Assembly (NCBI GenBank): GCA_029257385.1 | Contig: JARIBS010000024.1 | Span: 1-64,000, forward strand | Length of the DNA: 64,000 nt | Source of the DNA: Thiorhodococcus sp. | GTDB taxonomy: Bacteria; Pseudomonadota; Gammaproteobacteria; Chromatiales; Chromatiaceae | Direction of reading: 5' to 3' | In this document: positions 9,927 to 20,000 of the stretch, piece after piece | How the letters are laid out: each line of letters starts with the position of its first letter | How positions within the stretch are numbered: the first letter of the stretch is position 1 | Notes under the pieces: model-generated | Told to the model about the DNA's origin: nothing | What the model saw: the letters and a program-made list of their open reading frames with translations, nothing else | Database searches by the model: none | Position numbers and translations under genes: made by a program

Positions 9927-10109
9927 GGGTGCGACGCTCCTCTGCGATTGCTTGCGCGGTCGGATACATTAGCGCGAATGCATCACCAGTATAATCCAAG
10001 CCCCTGATCGCCCCGCGCTCAAGGACTGCAGGAAAAGCGTTCGACGTCACAGAGTTGACAGATCGTGGAGCATTCCGCCCCACGTTAAGCCTTGGCAATT
10101 CAATCCCGC

Positions 10110-10643
10110 TCAGCGATAGCCGCGATAAGACTGGATACAGTTGTTGTAATAAATATCGTAGGTCTGCTGAGGACTGCGCAACGCACCTTGACTCAACGCC
10201 GCGCCGGTAGCTGCTCCCGTGAGCGCACCGACACCGGCCAGACCGTGATGACCGCGCGACCGACGCGGTCCCGGTCCGCCTGGACCACCCGGCCCACCCG
10301 GACCACCTGCCCAGCCTGGCGGACCACCCGGCCCTCTCGGTCCAGGCCCACCACGGTGTCCGGATACTCTAACCTGATTGCCGATCACGGCACCCGCGAT
10401 GGTTCCGATCGCAGTGAACGCGACCTCCTTGTTTAAGTTGCTCTGCCTAGCCTTTTCCGCCACTTGATAAGCTTGTAGACGGCAGGCGCTGTCGGCTTCC
10501 ATGGAGACACCGTTTGGCCCCCCGACTTGGGCGGGATAGGTCGGCATCATCGGTGTCGGCTGCATGCCTGAGCAGCCGACGAGGAGGAGCGCGCTCAATA
10601 ATACGGCAATGAGAACGCGCGACGATCGTGTATCGCTTGGCAT
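10110..10643 (-). CDS. Glycine-zipper lipoprotein with collagen-like insert
   Basis: This 177-residue protein has a lipoprotein signal ending in LLLVGC, so Cys24 should be lipidated and the protein anchored in the envelope. A first glycine-zipper helix (AIGTIAGAVIGNQV) and a second (GVGALTGAATGAALS) frame a stretch of about 45 residues rich in Gly-Gly-Pro and Gly-Pro-Gly triplets. The C-terminus has a Tyr-rich motif (YDIYYNNCIQSYRGYR) seen in Rick-17kDa/OsmB-like envelope proteins. The collagen-like insert between the two zippers is unusual. It is probably a single-gene transcription unit. Confidence 0.75.
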   Translation of the reverse strand: MPSDTRSSRVLIAVLLSALLLVGCSGMQPTPMMPTYPAQVGGPNGVSMEADSACRLQAYQVAEKARQSNLNKEVAFTAIGTIAGAVIGNQVRVSGHRGGPGPRGPGGPPGWAGGPGGPGGPGGPGPRRSRGHHGLAGVGALTGAATGAALSQGALRSPQQTYDIYYNNCIQSYRGYR

Positions 10644-10780
10644 TCAAAGGCTCCTGTAATGATGAAGGAAATCAGGCGCTCGCAGAACGGCTATTGCCTC
10701 GGAAGGCATCGCGTGAAGTCGAGCGTCATGTCCGTGTGCATCGAAAACGCATCACCCTGCCTGGCCGAGCTGGCATGGCG

Positions 10781-12358
10781 TCAATCGCTGAAGATCATCG
10801 ACAGCAATGAGCGGGCGCGACTCATACCGACATAATGGTTTGCGTTTATCGCGGCCGTTTCGCCGGGTTTCGGCAGATCGACAACGATGATGGCCTCGTT
10901 CTCAAGTCCCTTAAAGTTGCGTATCTCGGCGAAACTGATTCCGTTCGGCGGAAACGTGCGCATCGAGTACTCATCAAGCGCGATGATCCGTGACAGCAGC
11001 TCCGATGGTAGCGAGGCTACCACGGAGTCAGCGAGTGGACGGGGCGAGAGGAGGCTCACCTCATTTGACAACAACCCTCCAGCGCCGATCATTCGCTCGA
11101 TCTCAGCCGCCAGTACCCGCACCGCCTCCGCGCTCGTTGCCACCCGATGCTCGACGACCCTCGGCCCGTCACCACTGCCATGCACACCCATGTCGGCACC
11201 GAGAGTCGATTGGACCTTGTCGAGAATTTGTCGCGTGTTACGGCAGTTGGTCGTCAAGGGCACGGCAACGGGAGCGCAGACTTCGAGCAACGCCAGTGCG
11301 TCAGGATTCGGCGCACCGAAAAATCCTGCTTGATTGTTGATGTCGTGAAAGAAACACCAGCGCCCTCGCTCCAGAGCGCCGTCGAGCACGCCGCCCAGTC
11401 GCTCTAGCGCATCGAGTTCCAGCAGATCCTGCCCCTCATCGACAATGAGCGCATCGAAGTGTTCAATACCTAACCGTCGCGCGGCGGTCGACACTGTGTG
11501 CGCAATGGCGACCGTCACGCCGGGGAGTGCGAACTTGGTCTCCAGCCAGCGCTTTAGCCAGGGTGAACGACACACCAGCAGTACCTTGCGGTCCAATGCC
11601 GTCCAGCGGCGGGCAAGCTCCATCGCCAGAAACGTCTTGCCCGTGCCCGCGCCGCCACAACAGATGACCCTGGGATTGGCGTCGACGACATCGAGCATGC
11701 GCATCTGATCCTCTGTCAGCGCCGTCACTCGTTCGGCCAGCTCATCGAGCTGGACATGCAGCGGCACGGCGACATCGAAGTCCGGGCGCAGGAAACGCGT
11801 GAGCGCATCCAGGGCCGCATCGTCTGGCTCCCGATGCCTGTCTCTCTGGCGCCAATAACTAAATAGGCCCTCGAGCCATTGCTCCAGATTGCGCGACGTC
11901 CCGACGTCGGCCAGCATGGCGCTGTCCCATTCGGCGCTCGTCACGCTCCAGTGACAGTCAGGGAGGATCACGCCATAACCGCGCACGAATTGCGACCAGA
12001 TCGGTGCAGGCAGACCGGCTTGGAGCTTATTCGTCAGCGCATACAATGCCGACTCGGCCTGCCGAAACGGGCTTTCCCTCAGCGGATTCTGCTGCCCCGA
12101 GCGATCAATGGTGTGCCAGGCACCATTGCGGCAACCGACCCCGCCACCCTTGATCTCCAGGACAAAGATCCCCGCACGGCCAACGATCAGAAAATCGATC
12201 TCACCGATGCGTTTGTAGGCATGATCGGTCAGGTTGAGCGAGTGGAAAGCGGTGAGCCGCAGTCCATCGTCATTGGCGAAGGCGGCCTCGAGTCGGTCAA
12301 AGATACGTCGCTCCGCGAGGCTTGCGGTGCGATGGGGAATAGAGGGAATCATGCGCAT
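10781..12358 (-). CDS. NERD-domain UvrD-like SF1 helicase, DISARM-like operon gene 5
   Basis: The 525-residue protein begins with a NERD nuclease-related domain (about 10-130). Its PD-(D/E)XK-like core is visible as GEIDFLIVG (52-60) and FVLEIKGG (65-72). A superfamily 1 helicase domain follows with Walker A GGAGTGKT at 235-242, Walker B LIVDEGQDL, a motif III-like FFHDINNQ, the TTNCRNTRQ motif, FKGLENEAIIVVD and a final YVGMSRARS. This is a DNA-translocating ATPase joined to a likely nuclease domain. Its ATG lies one base after the stop of the previous gene, so it is the last member of the drmA-drmB operon. I infer a DNA-attacking effector or a processing enzyme in phage defence. Confidence 0.85.
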   Translation of the reverse strand: MRMIPSIPHRTASLAERRIFDRLEAAFANDDGLRLTAFHSLNLTDHAYKRIGEIDFLIVGRAGIFVLEIKGGGVGCRNGAWHTIDRSGQQNPLRESPFRQAESALYALTNKLQAGLPAPIWSQFVRGYGVILPDCHWSVTSAEWDSAMLADVGTSRNLEQWLEGLFSYWRQRDRHREPDDAALDALTRFLRPDFDVAVPLHVQLDELAERVTALTEDQMRMLDVVDANPRVICCGGAGTGKTFLAMELARRWTALDRKVLLVCRSPWLKRWLETKFALPGVTVAIAHTVSTAARRLGIEHFDALIVDEGQDLLELDALERLGGVLDGALERGRWCFFHDINNQAGFFGAPNPDALALLEVCAPVAVPLTTNCRNTRQILDKVQSTLGADMGVHGSGDGPRVVEHRVATSAEAVRVLAAEIERMIGAGGLLSNEVSLLSPRPLADSVVASLPSELLSRIIALDEYSMRTFPPNGISFAEIRNFKGLENEAIIVVDLPKPGETAAINANHYVGMSRARSLLSMIFSD

Positions 12359-12359
12359 C

Positions 12360-13955
12360 TTAAACTTTCAATAGTGCGCGAATTTCCTTGTCGAGCCTTG
12401 GTGGTATCGTGGCTTGTGCAAGTTGATCGAGCAATCCGCGCTGATCGACCTCCGTGAGAACCCCTTTCACGTCGCCATCCAACAGCAACTGTACGCCATT
12501 GCCCGTGATTTGCAGACGATAATCGCCCTTGCCGAGGCTGATCCGGGTTTGCAGAATCGCCTCCCAGCGCATACTACGCGCCAGTTTCAGCGCGGCGTCT
12601 CGCTGGCGCTTGTTCCAGTCCGACTGCGGCGGGGTGAACAACCCCCGCAAGGACTCGATTCTTTTCGGCACCGGCCCCAGGTCAAGCCCCGTCTGCGTGT
12701 CTTGGTGCGCCAGCGCCGCCATTCGGTGCTGGACGGCCTCGGCGAGTCCGGCGTGCTCACGCAACTCGGTGGGAACGCCCATCCAACCGGAGCGCGCCGC
12801 AAACAACATCATGGCGACCAACAGATCCATCTCGGTCAGCAAGGGCTCTTGGAAGTCGAGAAACGTGTCGCAGCGCTGTCGGAGAAAGAACAGAATCAGG
12901 CCCCGCGAGAAGGGCCGTGGGTGGCGTTGCAGCAGCTCCGAGACGGTATTGTCCCCAAGACCGAGGATACCGCGCAGATCGCCGGCAATGCGGTTGAGCG
13001 CATCCTGCCATTTGTCTTCGGTGAGCCAGGGTTTGGGTGATTCGAGCAGGTCGAGCACGGCCTGCCAGCTATCGGCCTTACGCGCTTCGCCCTCGTGTGC
13101 CGCGTCCGCGTTCGTGCGCTCCTCGACGATGGCTTGCAGTGTCTCCAGCAGTAGCCGGGTCTGGACCTCGCCAGTGTCGCCCGCCGGACTCAGCCTCGCC
13201 CATTGGTGCAGCGCGCCCAACAGCGGATCTGCCAACGTATCGGGCGCTGCATCGAATGGATCAAAGAGCAGACGCTCGGCCGAGACCATGGCATCGCCAC
13301 GATTGCCGAGCGCGAACGCCAGCGCCATCGCCGCACCGAGGGCGGAGACCGTATGGCTTGGCGTGTCGCGCGGCGGCAGTGCATCCGCACCGACGGGCCA
13401 GGTTGTCAGCGTGCGCCCAGAAAACAGCTTGGGCTTGTTAATCTGCTGTTTGTATGACCCGAGCGGTACGTTTGCGTAGTTTGCTGCCTCATCGAGTGTG
13501 GCGGCGCGATCCTCTTTCGAGGCAAATAGGATCGCCCCGATCCAACTCGCCGGCAGCGGGGCCGGGACGAACAGCACCTGTTCTTCGCCATTGAGCTCAT
13601 CGGGAAAATGCAGCTCTCGCATCTGTCCCCGCTGATCGACCGCACACACTGGCCCGGTCAGCATCGAGAGGTCGAGCGCGGCCACCACCCGGCGCAGATG
13701 CGTCCCCTCCGAGAGGGCCTGCTCAAAGGCACGCGTTGGAATCACATCGCCGAACAAGGGGATCCAACCCGGTGTCACGGCCAATGGATCATCATAGTAT
13801 TTGCGCCCGAAGCCCCTGGGTCCGGTGATCAGACCGTTGGCGAGCAGGTAGAACAGATTGAGCTGGTTAGTCGCCAAGTGCCAGGTCAGGCGCGGAGTGG
13901 TCGCGGTTGGTATACGAGACGACAGCTCCAATGGGGCTTGGGGGAATTCGGCCAC
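12360..13955 (-). CDS. Unknown protein in DISARM-like operon, gene 4
   Basis: This protein has about 531 residues. I chose the GTG at 13955 because GGAG lies 6 bases upstream; a TTG at 13967 would extend it by 4 residues and overlap the previous gene. I recognise no domain. The N-terminal half has a mixed alpha/beta look with motifs such as GWIPLFGDVIP and LFVPAPLPASWIGAILF. The middle is helical, with many Leu, Ala and Arg. The last 80 residues hold a beta-rich segment (LGKGDYRLQITGNGVQLLL) that looks like a small closing domain. There is no signal peptide or membrane helix, so it is probably cytosolic. Tight coupling to helicase genes on both sides implies a part in the same complex or pathway. 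Confidence 0.75.
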   Translation of the reverse strand: MAEFPQAPLELSSRIPTATTPRLTWHLATNQLNLFYLLANGLITGPRGFGRKYYDDPLAVTPGWIPLFGDVIPTRAFEQALSEGTHLRRVVAALDLSMLTGPVCAVDQRGQMRELHFPDELNGEEQVLFVPAPLPASWIGAILFASKEDRAATLDEAANYANVPLGSYKQQINKPKLFSGRTLTTWPVGADALPPRDTPSHTVSALGAAMALAFALGNRGDAMVSAERLLFDPFDAAPDTLADPLLGALHQWARLSPAGDTGEVQTRLLLETLQAIVEERTNADAAHEGEARKADSWQAVLDLLESPKPWLTEDKWQDALNRIAGDLRGILGLGDNTVSELLQRHPRPFSRGLILFFLRQRCDTFLDFQEPLLTEMDLLVAMMLFAARSGWMGVPTELREHAGLAEAVQHRMAALAHQDTQTGLDLGPVPKRIESLRGLFTPPQSDWNKRQRDAALKLARSMRWEAILQTRISLGKGDYRLQITGNGVQLLLDGDVKGVLTEVDQRGLLDQLAQATIPPRLDKEIRALLKV

Positions 13956-13957
13956 GG

Positions 13958-15160
13958 TTATCTCCAACGTTTCAGAATATTCAAATCAGTGGGCAGGAGC
14001 GTCTCCACCGGACAAGGTCGATCACTTTGGCGACACAGCACGACACGCTCCCTGGCGCGCGAGACCATCACGTAGAAGTGCCGTTTGAGGTCGTCCATCC
14101 GCGTCCTGTCATCGGCAGGGCAGTAATAGCGATCGATATCGGCGAGGATCACCCAGTCGAACTCCAGACCCTTGGCGGATTTGGCATTGATGACGAAGAT
14201 GCCTCCCTCGCTAAAGCTGCGCTCCCCCGGCACATCGCCGGAGGCATAGGTCAGTATGTTTGGGCGTCCATGGTCGAGCTTGACCGGATGCCGCTGGAGC
14301 GCATCAAACCAGCGCTGACGGGTCTCGTTGTCCGGCGTGATGATACCGAACAGACGCGCCGGATCGCGATCCGCACCCTTGAGGATGCGTGAGACGATCT
14401 CTGCGAAATCCCAGCGGCAGTCTCGCCCACCGTATTCGATCAGCACCGGCTCAGTGACTGAGGCTTGTCTTGATGGCAGCTCGACACCGGGACTTGCCGG
14501 ATCCTCAATGCGGAACGCGCGCGCCAGTCTGGCGACGGGGTAGGCGTTGCGGTAGTTCTGAGTCAACTCGATGCGGTCTGCGACATCGAGGCCGAGCGCC
14601 CATTCGATCTCGCTGATCTTGCTGTGCGCAGCGGTAATCTGCTGATTCTGGTCTGCGACGACGAAGAAGTGCTCAAAGCCCAGGTTTGCGAGGGTCTGGT
14701 AGAAGGCCGGTGGCATGTCCTGGCCTTCGTCGATGATCAGGAAGGGCGTCATTGGAGCGGGTAGATCCAAATCCCTGATCTCGCTCTTGCCGCACCCGGC
14801 CTTGATGCGATCCCAGTCGAGCGCGTAAGGAACATTGTCGATCACTGGACAAGGCCGCGACAACGCCCGACTGTAAACGGACTTGAACCAGGTCATCCAG
14901 GTTTCGGCGTTGATGGCGCCGTCCACCAGCTCGCGGCTCGCCTGCAACAGGAGGCGGTTGTAGACCAGAAAGACGTAATCCTGCCCGTCGCCAGTGCGAT
15001 GGTGGCGGCGTGTGCGCAGCAGGGCGATCACGGATTTTCCGGTCCCTGGTCCGCCGACGATCAGATGACGGCCTTCGCGTGGCAGCAGCCGCACCCGCTC
15101 CTGGTCCTTGCTCAGGTCTTCGATATTGGGCAGCGTGCAGGGTCGTTTGGCCATCGTCAC
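13958..15160 (-). CDS. UvrD/Rep-like SF1 helicase, DISARM-like operon gene 3
   Basis: The 400-residue protein has a compact superfamily 1 helicase core: Walker A GGPGTGKS at 36-43, Walker B FLIIDEGQDM, motif III VVADQNQQI, motif IV TQNYRNA, motif V INAKSAKGLEFDWVIL and motif VI FYVMVSRARERV. There is no obvious nuclease domain, unlike the fifth gene of the operon. The GTG start overlaps the drmB stop by four bases (GTGA); an ATG two codons later is an alternative. I infer a 3'-5' DNA helicase or ATPase switch working with DrmA and DrmB. It is shorter than true UvrD (about 720 residues), which fits the small helicases found in defence loci. Confidence 0.85.
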   Translation of the reverse strand: MTMAKRPCTLPNIEDLSKDQERVRLLPREGRHLIVGGPGTGKSVIALLRTRRHHRTGDGQDYVFLVYNRLLLQASRELVDGAINAETWMTWFKSVYSRALSRPCPVIDNVPYALDWDRIKAGCGKSEIRDLDLPAPMTPFLIIDEGQDMPPAFYQTLANLGFEHFFVVADQNQQITAAHSKISEIEWALGLDVADRIELTQNYRNAYPVARLARAFRIEDPASPGVELPSRQASVTEPVLIEYGGRDCRWDFAEIVSRILKGADRDPARLFGIITPDNETRQRWFDALQRHPVKLDHGRPNILTYASGDVPGERSFSEGGIFVINAKSAKGLEFDWVILADIDRYYCPADDRTRMDDLKRHFYVMVSRARERVVLCRQSDRPCPVETLLPTDLNILKRWR

Positions 15161-17052
15161 TCCTGAGCGGCGAAGTCCAGCAGCGGGCGGATCTCGCCCA
15201 GCAGATCACCACGCACGAAGCTGCGGTCCAATAGCAGATTGGCGAATGCGCAGCTTGTGTCCGGAACCAGGGCACAGGCATGGCAGGCGGCGAAATTGAG
15301 CTGGCTTGGTCCCTGACCCGCGTGCTCGGAGCAGACCGGATCCAGAGAGCACCAGTCGGCATGATCGAAGACGCTGGCGAGCAGTCGCAGAAAGGGCTTT
15401 GGCTCGGCCAGCTCAGCCAGCCCGCCCAGCGAACCCACCACGTCCGGCACCGCCACGTAGACTAGAATGCCCGCCATCGGCTCTGGCCCATCGGCGCAAT
15501 AGATGCGCTCGCGGATCGATGCCGCCGGATAGCCCGCCTGCGCCTCCAGTTGCCGGATCAGCAGATGGGCCAGGGTGTGCAGCAGGATAAAGCGTGGCGT
15601 GAGCGGTAATGGCGGATCGTCCGAAAAGCGCATCCCGGTTCGTTCAAGGCGCTGTTGCAAGGTGGCGGTGCGCGTCTCAAGGCCCGGCTGCCCCACCCAG
15701 CGTGCGAGCATGCCCTCGTCGAGCGTGAAGAAGATCCCCTCACCGAAGAGTTCGATCGCCGGGAGCCAGTCCTGACTGTCGTCGAGATCCGGTGGGACCA
15801 GCTGCGCGATGGACTCAGGGCTGTCGTCGTGCGTTGCACTGGTTGGTCGAAGTCCGTCGTCGAAGTTCTGGGCGACCCGGGTAAAGCCCATGAAAATGCG
15901 GATCTCGCGCAGTCGCGTCACCGCAACCAGGCGATCCACCCCGGCGAGCACGCGGGCTTCGTTCGACACGTCGTCGGCGGGTCGAGACAGGGTTCGCCAG
16001 GCGTCGCTCTGATGGCGCGGCACGAAGTCCTCGCCATCGGTCAGATCCGCAATCGGCTCTGTCAGCGCCTTGAACTCTTTGGCGAGCAGGCTCCCCGGTG
16101 TCACCGACTGGCCGTACAGAGGCCAGCCATTTTCGATCGCGCTCCACGCGGCCTCGACCTCAGCGACATCGCAACGATAGCGACCCGCCAGACGGTGCAG
16201 CAATCCCTTGCGCGCCAGTGGAAATCGCTGATCTTCCAGCTCCGCGCGTTGAGCCGGGTTGCTGTAGAGCAGGTCGAGCACACTGCCGCGACGGATACGC
16301 GACTCGGGCGGGATGACCAAGGCCGCGCGAACCCGTGGGAAGTAGAGACGCGCATCATTGACTTCGAGGATCAGGGACTTCTGCTCACTGTCGATCAAGG
16401 GATGATTTCCGCTCCCTTGCCACGGCTGTCTCCTTGGGACATTTCCCGCCAACCGGCCTTGCGTATCGAAGCGCGCCCTGGCCTTGCAGCGATCGCAACT
16501 GAGAGACCAGGAGAGGCCCGTTCGATCACGGCGCAGGCGCAGATAGACTTGCTCACGGTCGGCGGCGCAATTGCGTCCAGCGTCGGCGTCTCGATGCGCC
16601 AAAGAATGCCATGGCACATCGCGCAATCCACCCTCCGGGTGGGCGACGACCCAGGTGACTTGTTGCAACCGCGAACGGCGCTCGCACGAACACCTCGGTG
16701 GTTGGTCAGCGGCGGCCAGCTTCTGATCGTAGGGCCAGGGACGCCAATGCAGGAGTCCGCAGTTCGGACAGCGCGTCCAGCGTGGAAAACGCAATGCCGG
16801 AACGCAGGTCCCATCGATTCGGCCCTTTGCAAGCTCGCGCGCCAGCGGCGGCTGGCGCAGCTCGCGGTCGATGCCGAGGGTCGCCCGGAGCAAGTCCACG
16901 TAACCGATGATCTCGCCAGCGGGGCTTCCATCGCGCGTGGTCCAATGCCCGATGTCTTTGATCACATAGAGGTCTTCATCGGCGCGTACCAGCGCACCGA
17001 CCCCGCTGAAGCTGAGCAGATGCGACCAGCGCGTGGGAATCAGCCGGTTCAC
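15157..17052 (-). CDS. drmB: DrmB-like DUF1998 protein, DISARM-like operon gene 2
   Basis: The 631-residue protein is set to start at the GTG that overlaps the drmA stop by four bases (GTGA); a longer open frame runs to 17109. Putative zinc-binding cysteines are seen in the N-terminal third (CPNCGLLHW, CSCERRSR, LSCDRCKAR). The C-terminal part carries the DUF1998 block, with FILLHTLAHLLIRQL, a cluster of Cys residues (CSLDPVCSEHAGQGP, CHACALVPDTSC) and NLLLDRSFV. These features and the position directly after a DrmA-type helicase match DrmB of DISARM systems. In DISARM, DrmA and DrmB form the core complex on DNA. No methyltransferase gene is next to it here. Confidence 0.85.
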   Translation of the reverse strand: MNRLIPTRWSHLLSFSGVGALVRADEDLYVIKDIGHWTTRDGSPAGEIIGYVDLLRATLGIDRELRQPPLARELAKGRIDGTCVPALRFPRWTRCPNCGLLHWRPWPYDQKLAAADQPPRCSCERRSRLQQVTWVVAHPEGGLRDVPWHSLAHRDADAGRNCAADREQVYLRLRRDRTGLSWSLSCDRCKARARFDTQGRLAGNVPRRQPWQGSGNHPLIDSEQKSLILEVNDARLYFPRVRAALVIPPESRIRRGSVLDLLYSNPAQRAELEDQRFPLARKGLLHRLAGRYRCDVAEVEAAWSAIENGWPLYGQSVTPGSLLAKEFKALTEPIADLTDGEDFVPRHQSDAWRTLSRPADDVSNEARVLAGVDRLVAVTRLREIRIFMGFTRVAQNFDDGLRPTSATHDDSPESIAQLVPPDLDDSQDWLPAIELFGEGIFFTLDEGMLARWVGQPGLETRTATLQQRLERTGMRFSDDPPLPLTPRFILLHTLAHLLIRQLEAQAGYPAASIRERIYCADGPEPMAGILVYVAVPDVVGSLGGLAELAEPKPFLRLLASVFDHADWCSLDPVCSEHAGQGPSQLNFAACHACALVPDTSCAFANLLLDRSFVRGDLLGEIRPLLDFAAQE

Positions 17053-20000
17053 AGGATTTTCACCAATGCAGTGTTCTCGACGTTGCGCATATTGTTGAGC
17101 GTTGCCCACAGCCCCTTGACCCGTGCCTCGTGGCTATACAGCAGGCGCTGGTCGCGCCGATCGCTGTCAGAGCCGGAGTAGATCAGCCGCTCACGTTGCG
17201 TGCGACAGCGCAGCACGGCATCGGCCCACTGCGCGGCGAGCCGATCGATGTGCGCGACGGTGGCATCGCCGCGCTGCGGATCGGCGCGTCGGCAACGCCG
17301 CTTCAGCTCCTCGATCACCTGGGCGACCGCTGGGCGAGTCGGGTCGAAGTCGCCAGCGCGCTCGTTCGCCGCCAGCCCCAGGTCGCAGTGGCGCACCGCG
17401 ATCACCAGCGCCGCATGCAGGGCGCGCAGCCGAGCTTGGTAGGTATAGGGCGTGACGCTGGTGGGTTCGACGAATCGGTAGAAGGACTCATGATAGGCGC
17501 GGAAGCTTTCGTAGTGAGACAGGCTGCGGGCCTGGTCGCGATAGTAGTTGGCGACCACGATACCGGGGACGTCGCCACGGCCCACGCGGCTGCTGGCCTG
17601 GATGTATTCTGCCGTCGTCAATGGCTGCCCGTTGACGATCATGGTCGCGAGCCGTGCCACGTCGAGACCCACCGAGATCATATTGGTCGCGAGTACCAGA
17701 TCGAGCGCGTCCGGGTCATGCCGGGGCAGGCGCAACCGGTCGAAGCCGCGCGCGTTATCGTCCGCCGACATGTGGCTGGTGAGCTGCCCGATGCGTTCGG
17801 CCAATTGCTCGCGGCGCGGCCAGTCGGCTTGCGCGTCGCTTTGGCGCTGCTCCAACACCTCGCGCTGCTGGCGGGCCATAAACTGCTCGATATCCTGGAG
17901 CGCGTTGCGGCTGGTGCCGACGCCCTTGAGGCTGCTGTGGTAGATCATGAGCGTCCACCAGGCATCGAGCAGGGCATCGCGATTGACCGTCGCGTCGGCG
18001 AACAACACCTCGGGGGCCGCCAATAGCGCCGCCGCAAGCGGCGCCATGCTGCGGTGGCGGTTGCGCGCCGGCGCCAGATAGCCGACGTAGAGTCGGCCTG
18101 GTTGCTCGCTGGTCGGCACCGTGCGCGCGAAATAGGCGTCGTCGCAATCGAATCCGGGCGGCGGGAAGATAGCGGCCTCGCGTCCGTAGAGACGCTGGAC
18201 CTGATCCTGAGCCATGCGGATGGTTGCGGTCGAGGCGACATACTTGGGCCGCACTCCGCGCATGGTCAGAACGGTTTCGAGTCCGGCCTCGTAAAGCCCG
18301 GCAACGGAACCCAGGGCGCTGGCGATCAGGTGCAGCTCATCCTGGATGATCAGCTCTGGCGGGCGATTACCGCCAGCGCCGAGGAAGGCCGCAGCGCGTT
18401 CCTCCCAGGCCAGACGGGCGAACTTGTCGACGGTTGCGAGCAGCAGCGTGGGCGGGGCTTCGTAGAGCGCCGTATCTACGACGTTGCAGGGCAGTGCGTC
18501 ATCGGGCGTCTTGCCAAAGCCGCAGTCGGCGCTCGTGCAGCGAAAGCGAAAGTGCTTCGCGCCCGCGTCGAAATTGCGCGGAACCCGAAACGCCTCGCCG
18601 CACCAAGGGCAGGTATCCAACACTAGGAGACTGGGCGGCCTGGCGTCGTCTTCGCAGGCTTTGTCCAGTGCACCTTGCGCGTCGTCGAAGCTGTTCGGAC
18701 TCGATGCCGCGCCAACCCACAGTCCCAGGGTGATCGGCTCCCCGCCAAGCTCGGGCAGGCCACGCCGCATCAGCTCCAGGGCACAGATCAGCCGGGCAGC
18801 GCGGCGGAACTGATCCTTGGTCAGTAGTCGCAGCGTATAGCGCATCAGGATGGTCGTACCGCCGCTAGAGGCCGGGTACCTGAGTCGGCGCCAACAGATC
18901 ACGCAGGCCATCAGCCCGAGATAGGCTTCGGTCTTGCCGCCGCCGGTCGGAAACCAGATCAGATCCAGGGTGTCGCGGTGCTCGCCGTCTTCATCGATCG
19001 CCGATTCGATGGTCAGCAGCAGAAAGGCAAGCTGGAAGGGTCGCCAGCGAGGCGCCCTCCCCGGCTTGCCGCTGGCTTTGTCGGCTTGGCGCATCTGCAT
19101 CGCCATGGCCTGATTGGCAAGGGCGAACGCCCTTGCAGCGATCGGGTCGTGGCGCAGTCGGTCGATACCGGAGCGCATCCGCGTCACCGCCTCCTCCATC
19201 CGAACTCTGATGCGCTGTGCGGCGGCCAGCTCCAGATCCGCAAGGCCATCGATGCGTTGCGCGGCCGTCTCGATCCAGGTGTCGTAGGCCGACACAAACC
19301 GTATGAGCGCGTCGCAGTGGCTCTTCGGGTCGGTCGCGATCCCGGCCAGCCACTCGACCCGCAGAATGTTGTCGTCGGTCTCTGCAGTATCCGCGCTGAC
19401 TCGCGGCACCTCCGTCTTGGGCAGGAACTCGGTGCGGATCTCGACGACACGATCATCGCGCAGTCGCCAATCCACGGCTGCGCCATGGCCGATGGCATAG
19501 ATGCGGTGATGGCGATACTGGACTTCCAGCTCTTGCTCCTCGTCACTCAGCAGGCCGTACTGGACGCCGGGATAAGGGCCGACCTCCCCGGCATCGACGA
19601 CGCACTCCAGCTCCACTTCCAAGAGCGCGAGCCGATTGCGCTCCATGGACTGCTTGGCGCGGTCATCTGTCTCCGGCTCATTCTGAGTGTTGCTCAAGGA
19701 CACGGTGACGAGCCAGCCGTCCTGAAGCGGTCGCCATAGGGCGAAAAGCTCGGCGCGCCCCTCGAAGACGGCTTCACGCCAGCTTCCGGTCCGTCGACGC
19801 GATGGAGACCGGAGATCGCGCGCTTCGCAATCGTTCTTGCCAAGAATGAGGCGCTGCCACTGCTCGCTGACAAAGCGACCTTCCTCACGCTGCTCGACAG
19901 GCTCGTAGCGAACCGCTCTGGGGATCAACTGGAGGCGGATATCAGCTCCGCTGACAAAGAACGACAGCCCCACCGAGGATGGCGGCACGAGCCGCCGCTT

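Noticed and set aside
10260-10370. Short tandem repeats suggesting a CRISPR or satellite
   Set aside because: They are codon-level repeats of Gly-Pro triplets inside the lipoprotein gene, with no spacers.
15655-17181. Open frame of 508 codons on the plus strand
   Set aside because: It lies wholly opposite drmB, shows no domain and has the residue bias expected of the antisense of GC-rich coding DNA.
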